A DNA stretch of 54,307 nucleotides, taken from the NCBI GenBank assembly GCA_949283955.1, contig CASDUP010000028.1, forward strand, positions 1-54,307, in the 5' to 3' direction. The stretch's first letter is position 1. The number at the start of each line of letters is the position of its first letter. Position numbers and translations under genes: made by a program. Positions 8,842-17,683 of the stretch are shown here, in pieces. Under the pieces are notes generated by a model. That model worked only from the letters and a program-made list of their open reading frames with translations, was not told the origin of the DNA and ran no database searches. This DNA is from an uncultured Verrucomicrobiota bacterium. GTDB taxonomy: Bacteria > Verrucomicrobiota > Verrucomicrobiia > Opitutales > Intestinicryptomonadaceae.

Positions 8842-8878
8842 AAAAAAAAGGCGAACGCTTTTCCGCGTCCGCCCTTTT
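8842..8878. terminator. Terminator between the convergent double-KS gene and fabF
   Basis: A 9-bp stem pairs GGCGAACGC (8850-8858) with GCGTCCGCC (8865-8873) around a 6-nt loop. Read on the - strand the one imperfect pair is a G-U wobble and the stem is followed by eight U residues, so it is a good intrinsic terminator for fabF. On the + strand that pair is an A-C mismatch and the T run is four bases, so it would work less well for the polyene-type operon. Confidence 0.8.
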
Positions 8879-8893
8879 CACGAATAAAACTGA

Positions 8894-10141
8894 TTAGCCC
8901 TTGAAGCGCCTGAATAGAAGCGCACCGTTGTGCCCCCCGAATCCGAGATTCGTGCTTATGACATTGTCGACTCGAACCTCCCTTGCCTCGTTGGGAACGT
9001 AGTCCAAATCGCAATCCGGATCGGAATGCTCGTAGTTTATAGTAGGGGGAATTATTCCGCTTTCTATTGTCTTGGCGCATACCGCGGCCTCTACCGCTCC
9101 TGCGGCCCCCAGAAGGTGCCCGGTCATGGACTTGGTAGAGCTTACCATCAATTTCTTCGCGTGTTCACCGAAGACTCCATGAATAGCCATCGTCTCAAAC
9201 TTGTCGTTGTAGGCGGTAGAAGTTCCATGGGCGTTTATGTACTGGACGTCCTCTTTGTTTACCCCCGCATCGTCCATAACCCTCTCTAGGCAATGCGACA
9301 ATCCCCTTCCTTCGATATCGGGACTCGTGATATGGTAAGCATCGCATGTGGCTCCGTATCCGGAAAGCTCGCAATATATCTTCGCCCCGCGTTTTAAAGC
9401 GTGGTCCAGCCTTTCTAAAACCAATATTCCAGCTCCTTCTCCCATAACGAATCCGCACCTATCGGCATCGAACGGACGCGACGCGCGTTCGGGTTCGTCG
9501 TTGAAATTGGTCGCCATCGCCTTCATTGCGCAGAATCCTGCAAAGCTAAGAGGTGTGACGGCAGCCTCGCTTCCTCCAGTTATTATTATGTCCTCTTTGC
9601 CAGCCTGCAAATGGAGCATGGCTTCTCCTATCGCGTGCGTGCCCGTAGCGCAGGCACTTACCACGCTGAAATTAACTCCCTTCGCTCCCAAGTCTATCGC
9701 TACTACCCCGGAAGCCATATTGGAAAGCAAATTGGGTATCATAAACGGAGACACGCGCCTCGGACCGCGCTCTACATAGGCCCTCGACTGCGTCTCAATC
9801 GTGGACATTCCACCCACTCCCGATCCTATCAGCACTCCAACCCTATTCATATCGGTCTTGGAAAAATCCAATCCGGCATCTTTGACTGCGAGTTTGGAGG
9901 CAGCTATGGCAAAGTGCGTGTAGCGGTCGCTGCGCTTCGCCTCTTTCGGATCCATATATTTGCTGGCGTCGAAATTCACACACTCACTGGCCACCTGGCA
10001 ATTTAGCTGGGAAGCGTCGAAGAGTGTAATCTTTCCTATTCCATTTTTGCCGTGGGTCAGTGCGTCCCAGAACACCTCCACTCCATCTCCGAAAGAAGAG
10101 ATGACACCTATGCCCGTTATCACTATTGGTTCTTTTGTCAT
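8894..10141 (-). CDS. fabF: 3-oxoacyl-[acyl-carrier-protein] synthase II
   Basis: This 415-residue condensing enzyme has the FabF triad C164 (VSACATGTHA), H305 (NAHGTSTAYND) and H342 (KSMTGHLLGAAGA), and the glycine-rich C-terminal loop NLGFGGHN. It elongates fatty acyl-ACP by condensation with malonyl-ACP in the cytoplasm. Length and motifs match housekeeping FabF closely, in contrast to the two fused ketosynthases of the neighbouring cluster. It lies downstream of acpP on the same strand, but a strong terminator (10222-10262) separates them, so it probably has its own promoter or depends on read-through. A perfect hairpin lies between that terminator and the fabF start. Confidence 0.95.
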   Translation of the reverse strand: MTKEPIVITGIGVISSFGDGVEVFWDALTHGKNGIGKITLFDASQLNCQVASECVNFDASKYMDPKEAKRSDRYTHFAIAASKLAVKDAGLDFSKTDMNRVGVLIGSGVGGMSTIETQSRAYVERGPRRVSPFMIPNLLSNMASGVVAIDLGAKGVNFSVVSACATGTHAIGEAMLHLQAGKEDIIITGGSEAAVTPLSFAGFCAMKAMATNFNDEPERASRPFDADRCGFVMGEGAGILVLERLDHALKRGAKIYCELSGYGATCDAYHITSPDIEGRGLSHCLERVMDDAGVNKEDVQYINAHGTSTAYNDKFETMAIHGVFGEHAKKLMVSSTKSMTGHLLGAAGAVEAAVCAKTIESGIIPPTINYEHSDPDCDLDYVPNEAREVRVDNVISTNLGFGGHNGALLFRRFKG

Positions 10142-10184
10142 GATGCAATTCTTTGGTTTATTTTTAAACTATAAACAAAACTTC

Positions 10185-10212
10185 GCTTCCCCGAAAAATT
10201 GCTCGGGGAAGC
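10185..10212. repeat. Perfect 10-bp inverted repeat upstream of fabF
   Basis: GCTTCCCCGA (10185-10194) and TCGGGGAAGC (10203-10212) pair perfectly around an 8-nt spacer. It sits 43 bases upstream of the fabF ATG in the acpP-fabF gap, just after the acpP terminator in the direction of transcription. There is no strong U run on either side, so it may be a leader structure or an operator for a fatty-acid regulator rather than a terminator (inference). Confidence 0.6.
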
Positions 10213-10221
10213 CTTCCCTAC

Positions 10222-10262
10222 AAAAAAAACGACCCGTCACGGAAAACTCCATGCGCGGGTCG
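10222..10262 (-). terminator. Intrinsic terminator of acpP
   Basis: On the - strand, CGACCCG (10262-10256) pairs with CGGGTCG (10236-10230), with a long loop, and is followed directly by eight U residues (10229-10222). It starts 20 nt after the acpP stop codon. This would let acpP be transcribed as an abundant single-gene message separate from fabF. Confidence 0.8.
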
Positions 10263-10282
10263 GACAAGCATTCATTGAAAAG

Positions 10283-10537
10283 TTAGTCCTTCTTGCGCTT
10301 CGAGTCGATATACTCGATAACCTTTCCGACTGTAGTGAGATTTTCGGCGTCCGATTCCGGAATTTCGCCGTCAATCTCGTCCTTGAACTCTTCTTCGAAA
10401 GCCATGATGAGCTCCACCGTGTCGAGCGAATCTGCGCCGAGGTCATCTATGAAGCTGGCCTCGGGGGTGATTTGCTCTTCGTTTACGTTGAGCTGGTTGA
10501 CTATTATTGCTTTTACTCTTTTTTCAGTGTCTGACAT
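10283..10537 (-). CDS. acpP: Housekeeping acyl carrier protein
   Basis: This 84-residue, strongly acidic protein has the canonical motif [21 protein letters not shown], with phosphopantetheine on S37. It carries acyl chains for fatty acid synthesis in the cytoplasm. The pairing with fabF on the same strand is the usual fatty-acid gene order, although here acpP has its own terminator. Only a weak GGGAAG ribosome-binding sequence is visible, about 11 nt upstream of the ATG. It is divergent from gpmI, with 239 bases between the two starts. Confidence 0.97.
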   Translation of the reverse strand: MSDTEKRVKAIIVNQLNVNEEQITPEASFIDDLGADSLDTVELIMAFEEEFKDEIDGEIPESDAENLTTVGKVIEYIDSKRKKD

Positions 10538-10692
10538 TTTTATACACTTCCCAATTGGAGTTTAGTTTCAATTAAGATGACAGGAATGAAACAATGTTAA
10601 AAAATTTTGTAAAGTTCTTTTTTCTTTTACCTCTCAGACAAATTCCCTTGAAAATCGGGAAAAAATTCCGCTCAAACGGCTAAGGAGTTTTT

Positions 10693-10729
10693 CAGTCACG
10701 CAACCCGAAAAAAGTGTTGCGATTGACTG
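10693..10729. repeat. Long bulged stem-loop in the acpP-gpmI divergent region
   Basis: CAGTCACGCAAC (10693-10704) pairs with GTTGCG (10716-10721) and TGACTG (10724-10729), leaving a 2-nt bulge (AT) and an 11-nt A-rich loop: 12 base pairs in all. It lies about 50 bases upstream of the gpmI start and 155 from the acpP start, with no U tail, so a terminator is unlikely. An operator or a 5' leader structure for gpmI is possible (inference). Confidence 0.55.
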
Positions 10730-10776
10730 CAAACGAGATTCTCTGGTGTGGATATTCAACTTAAAAAGGAAGAGAA

Positions 10777-12354
10777 ATGGACGGAGTAAGAAGACCCGTA
10801 GTTTTGGTAATCAGGGACGGCTGGGGCGAAAACCACGACGCCTCCCTCGATAAATACAACGCTATAAAAGTGGCAAATCCCGAATTTTGCGAGATGCTTT
10901 CCAAGAAGTGGCCCCGCACGGAAATTTCGGCATGCGGTTTGGAGGTCGGACTTCCAAAGGGGATTATGGGGAACAGCGAAGTCGGACACCAAAACATAGG
11001 AGCCGGCAGAATAGTCGACCAGGAGATAGTGAGAATAGACAAAGGTTTCGAGACGGGATCCATTCTCGAAAGCGAAGTTCTTAAAAAAATCTTCGCCCGG
11101 CTCGACTACGGTAAAAATCTCCATTTGTTCGGGCTTTGCTCCGATGCCGGAGTTCACTCCATGCTTAGGCATCTCTACGGAATATTGAAGATTTGCTCGG
11201 AGAAAAATTACAAGAATGTGTATCTCCATGCCTTTACCGATGGCCGAGACACACCTCCAACCAGCGGGCTCGGATTCATAAAGGATGTCGAGTTAAAGAT
11301 GCGCGAGTTCAGCTGCGGGAAGGTCGCGTCGGTGATAGGGAGATTTTGGGCGATGGACAGGGACAAGAGGTGGGACAGAGTAGTCAAGGCCTACGACTGC
11401 CTGACTGGATACTCTACGGACAGGTCGTCCGAGAGCGCGGAGGAGGCATTCGAAAGCTACTACAAAAATCCGCTCGCCGACAACATGCAAGGCGATGAAT
11501 TCATACCTCCCACCTGGATAACGGGAGAAGACGGAAAGCCGATAGGCAGGGTTTCTGACGGAGATGCGGTGATATTTTTCAACTTCCGCGGAGACAGGCC
11601 TAGAGAGTTGACCTCCGCTTTCGTCGACGACAAATTTGACGGTTTCGAGCGCAAAATCCGCCCGAATGTATTTTTCGCAACCATGACCGAATACAAAGTC
11701 GGACTTTGCGAAAATATACTTTTCCCGAAGCCGCCAAAGATGAAAAATATTTTGGGAGAATACATATCCGAAAAGGGGCTCTCCCAGTTGCGTTGCGCCG
11801 AAACGGAAAAATTTGCCCACGTCACCTTCTTCTTCAACGACTACCGCGAGGAGCCCTTCCGCGGCGAAGACAGAATATTGATAGATTCCCCACGCGACGT
11901 GAAAACATACGACGAAAAGCCGGAAATGAGCGAGCCTGCCGTAGCCGACGAGGTCGCCAAAGCAATAAGAGAAAACAAATACGCGCTTATTGTTGTGAAT
12001 TTCGCCAACGGCGACATGGTCGGGCACACGGGAAACATGGATGCAGCCGTCAAAGCGATAAAGGCTGTAGATAGCGGAGTAAAGAAGATAGCGGAAGCTC
12101 TAGACGAAACGGGAGGAGCAATGCTTGTGACAGCCGACCACGGAAATAGCGATCAGATGTTCGAACCTTCAATAGGAGAGGCCCACACGCGCCACACGAT
12201 GAACCCGGTGGAAGTGGTAATCTACGGAAAGGGGCTCGAAGGCTTAAAGCTTCGCTCCGGAGGCTGTCTCGGAGATATAGCCCCCACCGTTCTCCAGCTA
12301 ATGGGACTTAAGCCCCCGCCGGAAATGACAGGCAAGTCCCTAATAGTTCAATAG
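10777..12354 (+). CDS. gpmI: 2,3-bisphosphoglycerate-independent phosphoglycerate mutase
   Basis: This 525-residue metalloenzyme interconverts 3- and 2-phosphoglycerate in glycolysis. It has the alkaline-phosphatase-superfamily metal site motif RDGWG (13-17), the phosphorylated serine S67 in GNSEVGH, the DGRDTPP substrate motif, GRFWAMDRD, and the C-terminal metal ligands in [10 protein letters not shown] and TADHGNSD. Length and motif order are normal for GpmI. A good ribosome-binding site (AAGGAAGAG, 10766-10774) sits just before the ATG at 10777. The gene is monocistronic: it is divergent from acpP and ends in a strong terminator. Confidence 0.97.
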   Translation: MDGVRRPVVLVIRDGWGENHDASLDKYNAIKVANPEFCEMLSKKWPRTEISACGLEVGLPKGIMGNSEVGHQNIGAGRIVDQEIVRIDKGFETGSILESEVLKKIFARLDYGKNLHLFGLCSDAGVHSMLRHLYGILKICSEKNYKNVYLHAFTDGRDTPPTSGLGFIKDVELKMREFSCGKVASVIGRFWAMDRDKRWDRVVKAYDCLTGYSTDRSSESAEEAFESYYKNPLADNMQGDEFIPPTWITGEDGKPIGRVSDGDAVIFFNFRGDRPRELTSAFVDDKFDGFERKIRPNVFFATMTEYKVGLCENILFPKPPKMKNILGEYISEKGLSQLRCAETEKFAHVTFFFNDYREEPFRGEDRILIDSPRDVKTYDEKPEMSEPAVADEVAKAIRENKYALIVVNFANGDMVGHTGNMDAAVKAIKAVDSGVKKIAEALDETGGAMLVTADHGNSDQMFEPSIGEAHTRHTMNPVEVVIYGKGLEGLKLRSGGCLGDIAPTVLQLMGLKPPPEMTGKSLIVQ

Positions 12355-12370
12355 GTCTTAAACTTCCAAG

Positions 12371-12416
12371 AACGCGCTCCTACCCCCCCCGAAAAAATCG
12401 ACGAGCGCGTTTTTTT
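12371..12416 (+). terminator. Intrinsic terminator of gpmI
   Basis: AACGCGCTC (12371-12379) pairs perfectly with GAGCGCGTT (12403-12411) and runs into a T tract that ends at 12416. The loop is long and contains a run of eight C. It lies 17 nt after the gpmI stop. Confidence 0.85.
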
Positions 12417-12497
12417 ATCCCGGATTAAAATTATAAAATTTTGAGTTTAGGAAAAAACTCTTGCAAAAAACAGCCGCCCGCGAATACTGGGAATACC

Positions 12498-13097
12498 ATG
12501 ACAAAGCCCGATTCCCCAGATTTTAAGCCCAATTTGTATCTGGTGGGTTTCATGGGCACTGGCAAGAGCGTACTCGGGAAGCGAGTCGCAAAAAAGCTGG
12601 GATATTCCTTTGTCGATTCCGACCTGGAAATCGAAAAAAACGAGGGCATGAGTATTCGGGAAATTTTCGACAAGTTCGGCGAAAAAAAATTTCGAGAGCT
12701 TGAGAAGAACTTTATAGAAAACGGCCATCCCGAAAGCGGCTGCGTAGTGTCGTGCGGAGGCGGATTGGTTTGCAGGGACGACATGCCGGAAATCCTGAAG
12801 AAAAAAGGAATATGCGTGTCCCTGTTTAGCTACCCGAAAGAAATTTTCAGCAGAGTTTCCCAAAGCGACGACAGGCCCATGTTGGATTCCAAAGACCTAA
12901 TGGACAGAATTGTCGAGCTTCTCGACAAGCGGACACCCTTCTACATGCGAAGCGGGGTCGCAATAGCCACCGACAAGAAACTATCCGTCACAGAGGATCA
13001 CATTTTGAGAATTTACAGGCGCAAGCTCAAAGAAATGAAATCCTCCCGCAAAAGCTCCGCCCGATGTTCTCTCCGCCAAGAAAAAAAGGCGCGGTAA
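12498..13097 (+). CDS. aroK: Shikimate kinase
   Basis: This 199-residue kinase phosphorylates shikimate at the 3-hydroxyl in the aromatic amino acid pathway. It shows the Walker A motif GFMGTGKS (17-24), the substrate-binding FVDSD and REIF...FRELE stretches, and the SCGGGLV loop. I prefer the ATG at 12498, just before the beta strand leading to the P-loop. A TTG start at 12441 in the same frame would add 19 residues with no family similarity and lies close to the gpmI terminator. The C-terminal tail (about 25 residues, rich in Lys, Arg and Ser) goes beyond the usual end, and its stop codon lies inside the clpC terminator hairpin. Confidence 0.92.
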   Translation: MTKPDSPDFKPNLYLVGFMGTGKSVLGKRVAKKLGYSFVDSDLEIEKNEGMSIREIFDKFGEKKFRELEKNFIENGHPESGCVVSCGGGLVCRDDMPEILKKKGICVSLFSYPKEIFSRVSQSDDRPMLDSKDLMDRIVELLDKRTPFYMRSGVAIATDKKLSVTEDHILRIYRRKLKEMKSSRKSSARCSLRQEKKAR

Positions 13098-13106
13098 AAC
13101 CGCGCC
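13081..13106 (-). terminator. clpC terminator overlapping the aroK stop codon
   Basis: GGCGCGG (13088-13094) and CCGCGCC (13100-13106) form a perfect 7-bp GC-rich stem with a 5-nt loop. On the - strand seven U residues follow (13087-13081), making a strong terminator just after clpC. The + strand stop codon TAA of aroK (13095-13097) lies in the loop, so the last codons of aroK double as the terminator of the opposite gene. Confidence 0.85.
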
Positions 13107-13111
13107 ACATT

Positions 13112-15619
13112 TCAGGAACTTCTGGCATGCTCTGCCGCCCTGTTCCTCTGCGAAAATTCTAGCCTCTTCCCGTCCGGAGAAACCAATACTAAAATCTCCC
13201 CTCCGTCCTCGACTATCTTCCCCTTCAGAATTTCCTCCGCAAGCAAATCCTCAAGTTCGCGCTCTATGGCTCTCTTCAATGGACGGGCTCCATATTTTTC
13301 GTCCCAACCCTTGGTTATTAAAAAGTTCTTCGCGCCGGAATCGAGCGATATCGACAACCCTTTGTCGGACAAGCGCGAGCGAAGCTTGTCCAACTCGAGA
13401 TCCACTATTTTCTCCATGTCTGCCTTCGTAAGCATTCTGAATAGAACAATGTCGCTTATGCGGTTCAAAAATTCGGGACGGAAGACCCTCTTCATTTCAT
13501 CTAGCACGCGGTCCTTGACCTTCTCGTAGTCTAGGAGGGAGTCCATTCCGACGTCGAATCCCATAGAAGAGTTCTTTTGCAGAATGTGCGCTCCGACGTT
13601 GCTGGTCAAAATAATTATCGTGTTTCTAAAATCGACGGTTCTGCCCAGACTGTCGGTGAGCCTGCCGTCCTCCAAAATTTGCAGGAGAAGCTGCGCCACA
13701 TCCGGATGGGCCTTTTCTATTTCGTCGAAAAGAACCACGCTGTACGGCTTGCGGCGAACGGCTTCGGTCAACTGCCCGCCGTCTTCGTGCCCAACATATC
13801 CGGGGGGAGAGCCTATCAGCCTCGAGACGGAATATTTTTCCATGTACTCGGACATGTCGATTTGTATGAGGGCGTCCTGTTTCCCAAACATCTGCTCGGC
13901 GAGAATTTTCTCCAAATAGGTCTTCCCGACCCCGGTGGGACCGAGAAATAGAAACGAACCTATGGGCCTCTTGGGATCTTTCAGGGCTGCTCTCGATCTG
14001 CGCAGAGCCCTTGCTATTGCAAGGCACGCCTCTTCTTGCCCCACCACTTTTTTCTGGAGTTCGTCTCCAAGCTTCAACAGGCGCGAAGCCTCTCCCTCCT
14101 CCATTCTCGAAAGCGGAACTCCCGTCCAGTCGGAAACCACCGCAAAAATATCGTCCTCCCCAACTTCCGCGCGCTTCTCTTCCATTGATTTCTTCCACGC
14201 AGAAAGCATGTCATCCCGGGAAGCTATGAGAGACTTTTCCTCGTCGCGAAGCCTTGCGGCCTCTTCGTAATTCGTATCCTTAATGGCCTCGTCCTTGCGC
14301 TTGACTACCTCCTCTATGCGCTTCGACATTTCGCTTATGTGCTCGGGCCTCTTCATCATTTTTATGCGGGCCCTGCTGCCCGCTTCGTCTATCACATCTA
14401 TCGCCTTGTCCGGAAGGCAACGGCTCGTGATGTAGCGCTCGGACAACTTTACCGCCGCCGTCAAAGCCTCGTCGGAAAACACGCAGTGGTGGTGCGCTTC
14501 GTAGTTGGCCCTTATTCCCCTCAAAATCCTCACGCAATCCTCCGCAGAAGGCTCTTCCACCTTCACAGACTGAAATCTGCGCTCCAACGCGCTGTCTTTT
14601 TCTATAAACTTCCTGTACTCCGCCACAGTAGTAGCCCCGACGCACTGCAACAAGCCCCTCGAAAGAGCCGGCTTGAATATGTTGGAGGCATCCATCGCTC
14701 CCTCTGCCGCTCCAGCCCCCACTATGGTGTGAAGCTCGTCTATGAAGAGAATGACGTCACCGGCCTTTTCTATCTCGTCCATAACGGCCTTTATGCGCTC
14801 CTCAAACTGCCCCCTGTACTTCGTTCCCGCCACCATCAGCGCTATGTCGAGAGTTATCACCCTCTTGCCTGCTATAAGTTCCGGAACCGTTCCTTTGGCT
14901 ATTTCCTGCGCAAGACCTTCCACTATGGCTGTCTTGCCCACCCCCGCTTCACCGAGCAAAACCGGATTGTTCTTCGTGCGCCTACAAAGAATTTGGACAA
15001 CGCGCATTATCTCCCTATCCCTGCCTATCACAGGATCGAGCTTGCCCTTTTTGGCGAGATCCGTCAGATCCCTTCCGAAGGCTTTTAAAGCGCTTTGAAC
15101 GCGCGGATCTCCGGCGTCCTTCGGAGATTCCTCCCCCTCCGTCCTATCTTTTGAAAGTTCCGGAGTGTCTCCTATGAAATTCGGATCGAGCTCGGCTATT
15201 ATCCTGTTTCTGCAAGTGGAAATATCCACTCCAAGCTCCCTGAGAACCTCGCTGGCCACGCCCTCGCCTTCTACGAGCAGGCCGAGCAAAATGTGTTCCG
15301 TTCCTATGCAGTTGTGAGACAATTTGGAAGCTTCGTTGGCGGCAAGAGCTATAACTTTCTTAACCCTTGGCGTATATTGTATCAACTGGGCTGGAACCGA
15401 CATAGATTCGTCCCCGGTTCCTACCTGGCGTTCAACCTCTCTCTTCACGCCGTTTAAATCAACTCCCATATTGCGCAAAACATTGACCGCGACTCCTTGA
15501 CCGAGAGCGATTATACCCAATAAAAGGTGTTCGGTGCCTATGTAGTTGTGGTGAAACTTGGCCGCCGCCTCCCTGGCAAGCGACATAACTTTCAAAGCTC
15601 TTGGAGTGAACTGTTGCAT
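13112..15619 (-). CDS. clpC: ATP-dependent Clp protease ATPase subunit ClpC
   Basis: This 835-residue Hsp100 unfoldase has two Clp-N repeats (about 4-70 and 80-145), a first AAA+ domain with Walker A GEAGVGKT (223-230), a middle domain with a UVR motif (about 430-465) and a second AAA+ domain with Walker A GPTGVGKT (560-567). The short middle domain with UVR identifies ClpC rather than ClpB. It would unfold substrates for ClpP, which is not in the window. In Firmicutes, McsA and McsB feed arginine-phosphorylated substrates to ClpC; the same partners are encoded immediately upstream here, with 68 nt between mcsB and clpC. No CtsR gene is present. It ends in its own terminator. Confidence 0.96.
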   Translation of the reverse strand: MQQFTPRALKVMSLAREAAAKFHHNYIGTEHLLLGIIALGQGVAVNVLRNMGVDLNGVKREVERQVGTGDESMSVPAQLIQYTPRVKKVIALAANEASKLSHNCIGTEHILLGLLVEGEGVASEVLRELGVDISTCRNRIIAELDPNFIGDTPELSKDRTEGEESPKDAGDPRVQSALKAFGRDLTDLAKKGKLDPVIGRDREIMRVVQILCRRTKNNPVLLGEAGVGKTAIVEGLAQEIAKGTVPELIAGKRVITLDIALMVAGTKYRGQFEERIKAVMDEIEKAGDVILFIDELHTIVGAGAAEGAMDASNIFKPALSRGLLQCVGATTVAEYRKFIEKDSALERRFQSVKVEEPSAEDCVRILRGIRANYEAHHHCVFSDEALTAAVKLSERYITSRCLPDKAIDVIDEAGSRARIKMMKRPEHISEMSKRIEEVVKRKDEAIKDTNYEEAARLRDEEKSLIASRDDMLSAWKKSMEEKRAEVGEDDIFAVVSDWTGVPLSRMEEGEASRLLKLGDELQKKVVGQEEACLAIARALRRSRAALKDPKRPIGSFLFLGPTGVGKTYLEKILAEQMFGKQDALIQIDMSEYMEKYSVSRLIGSPPGYVGHEDGGQLTEAVRRKPYSVVLFDEIEKAHPDVAQLLLQILEDGRLTDSLGRTVDFRNTIIILTSNVGAHILQKNSSMGFDVGMDSLLDYEKVKDRVLDEMKRVFRPEFLNRISDIVLFRMLTKADMEKIVDLELDKLRSRLSDKGLSISLDSGAKNFLITKGWDEKYGARPLKRAIERELEDLLAEEILKGKIVEDGGEILVLVSPDGKRLEFSQRNRAAEHARSS

Positions 15620-15687
15620 ACCTTATTACAAATTGTGCCCGATTTTTCCCTATTTTCAATCGGCAAATTCAGCTAAAAATTTATTTG

Positions 15688-16974
15688 CTATGAAGATTTC
15701 CGATTCAATGCCCCGGAGGAAAAGACTCCGTTTAAAAACTTCGCCCTCATTGCGTCGCGGAGCTGCACGTTTGAAAGATCCGAACTAAATCTTTTCGCAA
15801 GGCGCAAGGGCATGCACTCCTTCATCAGGAAGTCTATTTTTTCCACCGCATTTCTTCCGACCACGCAGCCGATATCCGCGGCAAGCCTCAACATCGAAAG
15901 CATTTCCATCGCCTCAGCCGAACTTATAAGCGCGCAAGATCTCAATATCGCCTCCGCCCTCAAAATTTTGTCCGCAATAAGAAGGGGGGTATCCTCCAAT
16001 ATTTTTCCCCTCGCATTTCTCTCGAAGCCTATGAGTTTTTCCGTCAGGGATTCGATTTTTTTAACCAAATCCTCCTCGGATATACCGAGAGTTATCTGGT
16101 TTGAAATTTGGAAAAACGAGCCGATTGGATCGCTGCCCTCCCCGCTGCTGCCTCTAACTATGGCTCCGAGCTGGTTCAGCCCGCGAACTACCTTTTCCAT
16201 ATTGCCCGACAAAACCAAGGCCGGAAGATGCAACATGGACGACGCCCTAAGCCCCGTTCCGACGTTTGTCGGGCATGCCGTAAGATATCCGAGCTTGGAA
16301 TCGAAGGCGTACTCCAGAGATTTTTCGAGCGAATCGTCCACCCGGAACGCTCTTTTTAAGAGAGCCGAAAGCGAAAGATCGCCGGAAACTGCCTGTATTC
16401 TTATGTGGTCTTCCTCGTTTATCAGAACTCTGACGATTCCGTCCTTCGATACGCATATTCCGCAATTCTCGTCCGCCGATAAAAATTCCGAACTTGCCAC
16501 TCCGCTTTCGACAAGTTCTCCTATTTCGGATTCGGACATATCGCCTCTGCGATAAAACAACCCTCCCTTGAATTCAGAAATTTTTAACAAAGCCGCTCTA
16601 ACAGCCAAAAATATTTCCCTCTTTTCCTCGGGAGAAGCCGATTTTAAGAATCTGCGCCCCGCCAAATTTCTCGCCAGCCTAACCCTCGAGCCGACGAGTG
16701 CCGAAGCTTTGGGAAGCCTTTTAATTTTGGAAAACAAAACCGAAGGATCGAATAGGAGAGCGGCTGATGCCGGCTTGCCTCCGCGAGGCTTGGATTTTCC
16801 GTCGGACGTGGATTTTTTGGCCGCTTTTGGGCGGTAAGCGGTCGATTTGGAAATTTTTCCCGCTTTTACCTTCTTTTCCGGCGACTCAGAAAAGTTCAAA
16901 GAAAGCTGACCGCCCGAGCGCGCGGACTTTCCTCCGAGATTTCCTTTCGCCTTCCTCTTTCCTTCGGGCCTCAT
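15688..16974 (-). CDS. mcsB: Protein-arginine kinase McsB with an N-terminal basic extension
   Basis: This 428-residue protein of the phosphagen kinase fold shows the McsB signatures SRVRLARNL (residues 96-104), NEEDHIRIQ (about 186-194), the catalytic cysteine C234 in LTACPTNVGTGLRAS, and a C-terminal RDAMRA (406-411). The last matches the RDxxRA motif that binds phosphoarginine in the Bacillus enzyme. The first 75 or so residues are rich in Lys, Ser and Gly, look disordered, and are absent from the roughly 360-residue Firmicute enzyme. The start is nevertheless supported, since the ATG overlaps the mcsA stop (ATGA, 16971-16974). Expected role: marking damaged proteins with phosphoarginine for ClpC. 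Confidence 0.93.
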   Translation of the reverse strand: MRPEGKRKAKGNLGGKSARSGGQLSLNFSESPEKKVKAGKISKSTAYRPKAAKKSTSDGKSKPRGGKPASAALLFDPSVLFSKIKRLPKASALVGSRVRLARNLAGRRFLKSASPEEKREIFLAVRAALLKISEFKGGLFYRRGDMSESEIGELVESGVASSEFLSADENCGICVSKDGIVRVLINEEDHIRIQAVSGDLSLSALLKRAFRVDDSLEKSLEYAFDSKLGYLTACPTNVGTGLRASSMLHLPALVLSGNMEKVVRGLNQLGAIVRGSSGEGSDPIGSFFQISNQITLGISEEDLVKKIESLTEKLIGFERNARGKILEDTPLLIADKILRAEAILRSCALISSAEAMEMLSMLRLAADIGCVVGRNAVEKIDFLMKECMPLRLAKRFSSDLSNVQLRDAMRAKFLNGVFSSGALNRKSS

Positions 16975-17606
16975 TTGTCTTTGGATATTTTTCTAAGTTC
17001 GTCCCTTATTGCGGCCGCGTCTTCGTAGCGCTCCTCGCTTATCGCCTTGTCCAGCTTCATTTTCAAGGCCACCTTCGACTCTTCATCCGGAATTATGTCC
17101 TGGTTGGCCTGCTTCTGAACTTCCTCGATTTCTACGGGAGAAAGAAATTCGGAAACGCCCAATTTGCCGCCGCCCTTTTCAGATACAGCCTCTTCCACGA
17201 ACTGCTCCAAATCGAGCGGCTTCTCAGAAACCTTGTGGTGCTTCGGAAATTTTCCCCTGTGGACTGTTGACGAATGCATCTGTTTTAACAGGTCGTCCAA
17301 AGAACCTCCGAGAGCCGCATAGCAATATGGGCAGGAGAACAAGGCTCCCTTCTTCATTTCCGACAAATCGGCCCCGCATTTCGGGCACGAATTCGCCGCC
17401 ACGGACTTTGCAAATGTCTTTTTGACGCTTTCCTCAAACTCCTTAAGCTTGGGCAAAAAATCCGACGGCAAAGCCGCGCCGGAAAAACTCATTTTCTCGG
17501 CGCACTCGGCGCAAAGGTGTATCTTTACCTTGTTGCCGTCGATTATTCTGGTTATATGGACGCTCGCAGGTTTTCCGCAAACGTCGCATTTGTATTCGTT
17601 AGGCAT
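16971..17606 (-). CDS. mcsA: McsA-like zinc-finger and UVR-domain activator of McsB
   Basis: This 211-residue protein contains four CxxC pairs (C7/C10, C32/C35, C74/C77, C91/C94), consistent with two zinc-binding sites. The C-terminal UVR motif (LDKAISEERYEDAAAIRDEL) is like that of McsA and ClpC. In Firmicutes, McsA activates the arginine kinase McsB and links it to ClpC. Gene order mcsA-mcsB-clpC is the same here, with an ATGA overlap to mcsB. The gene starts 77 nt after the purA stop with no clear terminator between them, so it may share the purA transcript or use a promoter in that gap. Confidence 0.92.
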   Translation of the reverse strand: MPNEYKCDVCGKPASVHITRIIDGNKVKIHLCAECAEKMSFSGAALPSDFLPKLKEFEESVKKTFAKSVAANSCPKCGADLSEMKKGALFSCPYCYAALGGSLDDLLKQMHSSTVHRGKFPKHHKVSEKPLDLEQFVEEAVSEKGGGKLGVSEFLSPVEIEEVQKQANQDIIPDEESKVALKMKLDKAISEERYEDAAAIRDELRKISKDK

Positions 17607-17683
17607 AAAATCGTACCAGTATTTTTAACGGCTTTTTTTTTGAAATTGTAAGTTCCGACGCTAAGAAGCCCTGACTTAAAAAA

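Noticed and set aside
12441..12497. TTG start giving shikimate kinase 19 extra residues
   Set aside because: The extension matches nothing, and the ATG at 12498 is better placed before the P-loop strand.
17607..17683. CtsR operator or CIRCE element before mcsA
   Set aside because: Neither the GGTCAAA direct repeat nor the TTAGCACTC inverted repeat is present.
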